55,885 bases of DNA from Deltaproteobacteria bacterium (GTDB lineage: Bacteria; UBA10199; JADGCS01). Location: NCBI GenBank assembly GCA_015228875.1, contig JADGCS010000001.1:1-55885 (forward strand), given 5' to 3'. The notes beneath the pieces were generated by a model, which made no database searches, was not told the DNA's origin, and was given only the letters and a program-made list of their open reading frames with translations. The translations under genes and the position numbers were made by a program. Below, piece after piece: positions 55,643 through 55,885 of this stretch. Positions within the stretch are counted from its first letter, which is position 1; every line of letters starts with the position of its first letter.

Positions 55643-55849
55643 GGTTTGGATAATGACATGTGTCAGTTTAAAAGTCCAGAGTGACAAATCATGATTTACA
55701 ATTGCAGGGACCAAGGGCCCTTGCAGGGAAAAAACTTATTGCCATTTTATTGATTTTATAAGATAATGTTGCGGTCAAGTGTGGGGTAACTCTTCAAAGA
55801 GCATATCATAGTACAGTGTAAAGAATTTCACATTCAACGCTTAGAATCT
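55643..55849. other. intergenic stretch upstream of lysA
   Basis: No gene is visible. It has the direct repeat TTGCAGGGA (about 55702 and 55723) with a possible hairpin between, and AT-rich sequence from 55735 on that could hold a lysA promoter on the minus strand (TTGACC near 55775, TATAAA downstream, but spacing is short). Confidence 0.3.
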
Positions 55850-55885
55850 AGTGTTTTTTTCTACGCGTTTCGGCAACAATATTTT
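55847..55885 (+). repeat. family B repeat, cut by the window end
   Basis: TAGAATCTAGTG, TTTTTTT, CTACGCG, then TTTCGGCAACAATATTTT, the left half of a B copy. The palindrome is degenerate. Confidence 0.8.

Overview
The window carries an almost complete, uninterrupted ribosomal-protein and RNA-polymerase supercluster (positions 1-36,532), followed by an accessory and housekeeping stretch (36,587-55,885). The order tuf, tRNA-Trp, secE, nusG, rplKAJL, rpoBC, rpsLG, fusA, tuf, S10-spc-alpha genes, secY, adk, map, infA, rpmJ, rpsMKD, rpoA, rplQ, with two tuf copies and the str, S10, spc and alpha blocks joined, is the arrangement known from Deltaproteobacteria in the broad sense and neighbouring candidate phyla. 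Zinc-binding S14, S4, L36 and adenylate kinase, plus PBP1C and diaminopimelate decarboxylase, fit a peptidoglycan-containing Gram-negative-type bacterium. I cannot name a genus.

Layout. 1-36,532: translation, transcription and Sec genes, all on the + strand. rplX (L24) is absent from its usual place between rplN and rplE. A strong intrinsic terminator closes the block after rplQ. 36,587-38,510: a two-gene agmatine to putrescine module (N-carbamoylputrescine amidase and agmatine deiminase). 38,487-42,552: a graveyard of broken DNA-processing genes (truncated DUF1016/SNase gene, frameshifted membrane protein, an apparent methylase 5' stub, apparent type III restriction 3' and 5' stubs) around an intact Mrr-type nuclease and a KilA-N protein. 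42,661-55,552: a YchF/DUF933-type P-loop protein, an APC permease, a DUF2779 nuclease-like protein, an OB-fold plus EEP nuclease, GMP reductase, an unknown protein, PBP1C and lysA.

The most unusual feature is a dense, layered set of short structured repeats between the genes. Family A (about 80 nt, about 17 copies, all inside the ribosomal cluster) folds into a nested stem with substitutions that keep pairing. Family B (about 91 nt, about 12 full or partial copies) carries a palindrome followed by T residues and two more stems. Family C (about 50 nt, two copies, compensatory substitutions) occurs inside or beside B. Family D (about 25 nt hairpin) is inserted repeatedly at one point of A. B is also inserted inside an A copy, and a fused B-A unit occurs in both orientations. 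At four genes (rplA, rplE, the YchF-like gene, the permease) the TAG stop codon is itself the first three bases of a B copy, and at lysA the B end abuts the start codon. This looks like a family of non-autonomous, probably transcribed, mobile hairpin modules that settle at gene ends. No transposase that could move them lies in the window.

All functional calls are from reading the sequence and from family knowledge; no search, folding or alignment program was run.
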